Position numbers and translations under genes: made by a program
Assembly (NCBI GenBank): GCA_947378905.1
Contig: CANCLV010000041.1
Location: forward strand, 1-8,630
Reading direction: 5' to 3'
Length of the DNA stretch: 8,630 bases
Source: Opitutia bacterium
GTDB taxonomy: Bacteria; Verrucomicrobiota; Verrucomicrobiia; Opitutales; UBA953
Notes under the pieces: generated by a model
Database searches by the model: none
What the model was told of the DNA's origin: nothing
Seen by the model: the letters and a program-made list of their open reading frames with translations, nothing else
In this document: one piece after another, positions 6,803 through 8,630 of the stretch
Layout of the letters: each line of letters begins with the position of its first letter
Position numbering within the stretch: the first letter of the stretch is position 1

Positions 6803-6832
6803 TTTCCCTCAGTAACCGGCCCCTAGTATAGA
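6803..6832 (+). promoter_or_regulatory. Weak candidate internal promoter for rpoD
   Basis: The dnaG-rpoD gap (6765-6869) holds TATAGA at 6827-6832, with a poor -35 candidate TTTCCC at 6803-6808 (18-base spacer). It would give a leader of about 30 bases, rich in A and C and without a Shine-Dalgarno. No terminator hairpin is visible in the gap, so read-through from dnaG is also likely. Confidence 0.3.
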
Positions 6833-6869
6833 GAGATCAACTTAAATTAAAACCAAACCACTTTCCAAC

Positions 6870-8630
6870 ATGCCCGAATCCAAAAATAATAAAAAAGCTA
6901 ACTCCAAAAAAGCTACTAAACCTGCCGCTAAGCCTAGCCCGGTAAAAGCTGTAGCGAAACCCGCAGGTAAAGCACTGGCGAAGCCAGTCGCCGCCAAGCC
7001 CGCCAGCAAACCAGTGGCGGTCAAAGCCAAGGCAATAGGCACCAAAGTAGTCCCTGCCCCAGCAAAAGCTGCCAGCAGCAAGCCCGTCATTGATCAAAAA
7101 GTCTTAGCTAAAGTCGCACCTAAGCCGATTCCCTTTGGTAAAGACAAGGCAGTAAGCGTTCCGATTATCCCGAAAGACGTTAATGAAAAAGTTCAAATTC
7201 TCGTCGGACTCTCCAAGAAGAATGGCTACGTGACCGTTCAAAACATTAACGAAGTTATTCCGGATAGCGCAACGGATGCTGAGTTGATTGAAAACATCAT
7301 GAACATTCTCGATAACTTAGAAATCAAGTTACTCGACGAAGAAGAAGTCGAAATGTATCAGAAGAAAATCGATGAATCGGAAGAAGAAGCTGCGCGCACT
7401 GTACCCGCCGACGCTCCCTACGATCCTTTCAATGTTTATCTGAAACAGATGGGCCACAAGCCCCTGCTCACCCGTGAACAAGAAGTGGAGATTTCCAAAC
7501 GCATTGAAGACACCGAATTGCGTGCCCAAGAATTCCTCTTCTCCTGCTGGCTTACCCTTCCTTACCAACTCGATCTCGCTCAAAAGGTTTTCAAGAAGGA
7601 AGAACGTTTCGACAAAGTCGTCATCGATAAAAAAGTAGAATCTCGTGATACTTATTATAAGAACTTACCCAAAGCGATTGATGAATGTATCAAATTAGAA
7701 GAGCGTCTCAATAAGGCATGGAAAAAGTATAGCGAAGAGAACGACGACAACAAAAAAGCCAAAGCTCGCGAAGCTTACCGCAAAATTGAATTAACCAGCA
7801 AAGAAGGCTGCAAAGACATCCTCCGTAAATTCTTCTTTAAGATGAAACTCTTTGAAGACTGGTTGGAATTGCCTGAATTAAAAGCCGACCTCGAAGATTG
7901 CCGTATCCTAGCCAACCCCGCACCTATCATGCGCGGCCCCGTGCGTGCTAAACTTGCTCGCCGTCCCGAAGTCTCCTCCACCCGCGCTCAAGAGATTGAA
8001 CGTCGCTGGCGCATGTCCCCAACCGAACTTCTGCACTGCGTACGTTCAGTGCGCAAACATTTGGACGAAGCTCAAAAAGCTAAAACTGAAATGGTTGAGC
8101 ACAACTTGCGCTTAGTTATTTCCATCGCTAAGAAATACCAAAATCGCGGACTACTCTTCACCGACCTCATTCAGGAAGGCAACATGGGCTTAGTTAAAGC
8201 CGTTGAAAAGTTCGAGTACCGTCGTGGTTACAAATTCTCAACCTACGCCACCTGGTGGATTCGCCAGGCAATCACCCGCTCCATCGCTGACCAGGCTCGT
8301 ACCATCCGTATTCCTGTTCACATGATCGAAACCTTGAATAAGGTGATGCAGGTTCAAAAACAATTAACTCAGGAACTAGGTCATGAACCTACTGCCGAAG
8401 AAGTCGCGAACGAAATGAACATGGCCATCGATCGCGTACAACAAATTATGAAGATGGCACAACAGCCTATCTCCCTACAATCACCTGTGGGCGACGGTGA
8501 AGATACTTCCTTGGGCGACTTCATTGAGGATAAATCAGCTGAAAACCCAAGCGATACTGCCTCTACCCGACTGCTCCGTGAGAAGATTGACTTCGTTCTG
8601 CATTCCTTAGCTGAACGTGAAAAAGAAGTT
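6870..8630 (+). CDS. rpoD: RNA polymerase primary sigma factor RpoD (sigma-70), C-terminus beyond window
   Basis: This is the housekeeping sigma subunit, which directs RNA polymerase to -35/-10 promoters. The frame is open for 587 codons to the right edge. Residues 1-100 are a basic low-complexity tail built of Lys, Ala and Pro. Region 1.1 follows (about 103-165), then acidic residues. Region 1.2 is at about 185-212 (DPFNVYLKQMGHKPLLTREQ), and a non-conserved helical insert at about 213-390. Regions 2.1-2.4 (about 407-475) contain NLRLVISIAKKY, DLIQEGNMGL and YKFSTYATWWIRQAITRSIA; these match E. coli RpoD almost exactly, so standard -10 recognition is expected. Region 3 runs from about 480, with the finger motif LGDFIED at 548-554. 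The sequence breaks off at AEREKEV, before the region 4 helix-turn-helix. The ATG start is fixed by an in-frame TAA at 6843-6845. It lies downstream of dnaG in the conserved order. Confidence 0.97.
   Translation, partial: MPESKNNKKANSKKATKPAAKPSPVKAVAKPAGKALAKPVAAKPASKPVAVKAKAIGTKVVPAPAKAASSKPVIDQKVLAKVAPKPIPFGKDKAVSVPIIPKDVNEKVQILVGLSKKNGYVTVQNINEVIPDSATDAELIENIMNILDNLEIKLLDEEEVEMYQKKIDESEEEAARTVPADAPYDPFNVYLKQMGHKPLLTREQEVEISKRIEDTELRAQEFLFSCWLTLPYQLDLAQKVFKKEERFDKVVIDKKVESRDTYYKNLPKAIDECIKLEERLNKAWKKYSEENDDNKKAKAREAYRKIELTSKEGCKDILRKFFFKMKLFEDWLELPELKADLEDCRILANPAPIMRGPVRAKLARRPEVSSTRAQEIERRWRMSPTELLHCVRSVRKHLDEAQKAKTEMVEHNLRLVISIAKKYQNRGLLFTDLIQEGNMGLVKAVEKFEYRRGYKFSTYATWWIRQAITRSIADQARTIRIPVHMIETLNKVMQVQKQLTQELGHEPTAEEVANEMNMAIDRVQQIMKMAQQPISLQSPVGDGEDTSLGDFIEDKSAENPSDTASTRLLREKIDFVLHSLAEREKEV

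Noticed and set aside
6837..7097. Two minus-strand frames giving Leu/Ala/Phe-rich, membrane-like proteins opposite the rpoD 5' end
   Set aside because: The hydrophobicity is the mirror image of the Lys/Ala/Pro codons of the sigma tail (AAG/AAA read as CTT/TTT, GCC as GGC). They lie wholly within rpoD and its leader.

Overview
The window looks like a compact, mid-GC bacterial chromosome segment. It is most likely from the PVC group (Verrucomicrobiota or relatives). The support for that is indirect: a primase with an EGQLD-type TOPRIM motif, a Lys/Ala/Pro-rich N-terminal extension on the primary sigma factor, a large secreted PKD/PPC metalloprotease, and no clear Shine-Dalgarno sites. The taxon is an inference, not something shown directly. 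Six protein genes fill almost the whole window, and no gap exceeds about 110 bases. There are no tRNA or rRNA genes, CRISPR arrays or recognisable mobile elements.

Layout from left to right. (1) Minus strand, running off the left edge: a secreted metzincin-type zinc protease with signal peptide, propeptide, catalytic domain, PPC-like domain, PKD domain and an Ig-like/Big domain. (2) A divergent pair of tRNA anticodon-loop modification genes: trhO on the minus strand (U34 hydroxylation) and trmO on the plus strand (N6-methylation of t6A37). They share a 99-base intergenic region with a promoter-like site facing each way, both placed very close to the start codons. (3) Minus strand: a lone ABC permease of the NitT/TauT class, converging on trmO with only 4 bases between the stop codons. 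(4) Plus strand: dnaG (primase), then rpoD (primary sigma factor, running off the right edge). This is the dnaG-rpoD core of the classical macromolecular-synthesis operon, without rpsU directly upstream.

The genes are mostly housekeeping: replication priming, general transcription and decoding accuracy, beside one transporter piece and one extracellular enzyme. The main oddities are these. The primase N-terminal domain has lost three of its four CHC2 zinc ligands. A perfect 9-bp inverted repeat around a nine-G tract lies inside the dnaG interdomain linker, and its CCCCTTGACA core also occurs as a direct repeat over the dnaG start codon. Four of six starts are non-ATG, and no gene has a convincing Shine-Dalgarno. 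The sigma factor carries a histone-like basic tail. I did not find evidence for a wholly new multi-gene system here.
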